This document shows positions 63,359 to 64,000 of a stretch of DNA of 64,000 nt, one piece after another. A model generated the notes under the pieces. The model was given only the letters and a program-made list of their open reading frames with translations. It did not search any database and was not told where the DNA came from. Source of the DNA: Lentinus brumalis (taxonomy: Eukaryota; Basidiomycota; Agaricomycetes; Polyporales; Polyporaceae); NCBI GenBank assembly GCA_001792895.1, contig MARA01000025.1:310001-374000 (forward strand), written 5' to 3'. A program made the position numbers and the translations under genes. Positions within the stretch are counted from its first letter, which is position 1. Each line of letters begins with the position of its first letter.

Positions 63359-64000
63359 ATGTCGTGCCGGCCGTCATTTGCGCTCAGCATCTCATCTCAC
63401 TATGATTCGAGCAGGCTTGACTTCGGACATCGCGACAACTCAAGTGTAGCTCCCACGCACCCCCGAAGATGGATGCCCATCACGGACCATCCAGACAGTC
63501 TCCGTCCTGGTGGGTTACATACACCGTTCCCGCCGCGCGCACACCTTCTCATGCCCTTGGAAGCATGGGAACCCAGCGAAGCCCCGCAGGACCTCTTCGA
63601 TCCCTGCGATCTCCCGGCGTCGACATCGGCCATGACGCATCGGCACTCACCATCGCACCTACCACCACCTTACGTCTGGCCGTCATACGCGGCCGTCCGT
63701 GAGCAGCACCCCGATATCTGCCCGTCGGCAGCAGCGCCAAGACACCCGTCGACATCGACATCCTCGGGTCTTGGCCGCGATCGCGCACGGCTGCGGCGGT
63801 CGACATCTGTAGCTGTCAGTGTCATGTCCGCCCCACGTCTCCACCACCACCACCACCACCACCACCACCACCACCCCGCATCCGAGGACTTCGGGGACTT
63901 CGTACTCGATGCCGGCAGCCCGCGAACGCCGCTCGGGGTTCTGTACCATTCATGCAGCCTCTGGGAGCTCGCGAGCCTCGTGTCCGCAGTCGCCTGGCTG
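63359..64000 (+). CDS. hypothetical protein with poly-histidine run, 5' part only
   Basis: From the ATG at 63359 the frame is open for 214 codons to the window edge with no stop. It starts MSCRPSFALSISSHYDSSRL. It is Pro/Ser/His-rich (PTHPRRWMPITDHPDSLRPG, FPPRAHLLMPLEAWEPSEAP, QDLFDPCDLPAST) and has a run of 11 histidines encoded by CAC repeats at 63842-63874. A more ordered part follows: EDFGDFVLDAGSPRTPLGVL then YHSCSLWELASLVSAVAWL. I do not recognise a family. The open length and sensible composition after the repeat argue for a real gene that continues beyond the window. Confidence 0.45.
   Translation, partial: MSCRPSFALSISSHYDSSRLDFGHRDNSSVAPTHPRRWMPITDHPDSLRPGGLHTPFPPRAHLLMPLEAWEPSEAPQDLFDPCDLPASTSAMTHRHSPSHLPPPYVWPSYAAVREQHPDICPSAAAPRHPSTSTSSGLGRDRARLRRSTSVAVSVMSAPRLHHHHHHHHHHHPASEDFGDFVLDAGSPRTPLGVLYHSCSLWELASLVSAVAWL
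63842..63874 (+). repeat. (CAC)11 microsatellite
   Basis: Eleven CAC triplets in a row, in frame as poly-His within the partial gene at the window end. Confidence 0.9.

Overview
The window looks like a stretch of nuclear genome from a basidiomycete fungus, most likely an Agaricomycete (a mushroom or polypore type). The evidence is GC-rich genes cut by many 50-65 base GT..AG introns, together with families typical of this group: tandem DUF6534 membrane proteins, large leucine-rich F-box-like proteins, an OTT_1508-like deaminase relative and TIGR04076 proteins. I see no bacterial operons, CRISPR arrays, rRNA or convincing tRNA genes, and no recognisable transposon.

Layout. 1-9.2 kb: 3' end of an EXPERA/TMEM97-like membrane protein, a secreted lactonase/YbhE-like beta-propeller, a small hypothetical gene, an EFM2/METTL21-like lysine methyltransferase whose 5' end overlaps a divergent mitochondrial rhomboid protease, then COQ5 and FCF2 sharing a 178 bp divergent promoter. 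10.4-18.5 kb: a long disordered nuclear protein, a 3.7 kb gene-free region full of short tandem repeats, and the histone acetyltransferase RTT109. 19-26.4 kb: a tandem duplication carrying two DUF6534 seven-helix protein genes, both with internal exons of 10, 14 and 18 nt. 27-31.5 kb: a PH-domain protein and a three-exon hypothetical gene that I reconstructed from splice phase.

32.7-48 kb holds two large housekeeping genes, the spliceosomal core protein PRP8 (no intein) and a PX-PH phospholipase D1 (SPO14 type). 48.3-52.6 kb: a PHD-finger protein and, most notably, one gene that joins a SET domain to a TAD3/ADAT3-like tRNA deaminase subunit. 52.6-57.5 kb: two F-box-like genes interleaved with an intact TIGR04076 gene and a fragment of a second one. 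57.8-64 kb: an intronless mannitol-1-phosphate 5-dehydrogenase, a probably decaying OTT_1508-like deaminase gene, a small three-exon hypothetical gene and the start of a gene that runs off the window with an 11-His run.

The genes do not form one pathway. They are mostly independent functions: splicing, rRNA processing, ubiquinone synthesis, mitochondrial proteolysis, chromatin, lipid signalling and tRNA modification. Mixed among them are lineage-specific accessory families. Exon boundaries were derived by eye from splice signals and reading frame. Where they could not be closed the entry says so.
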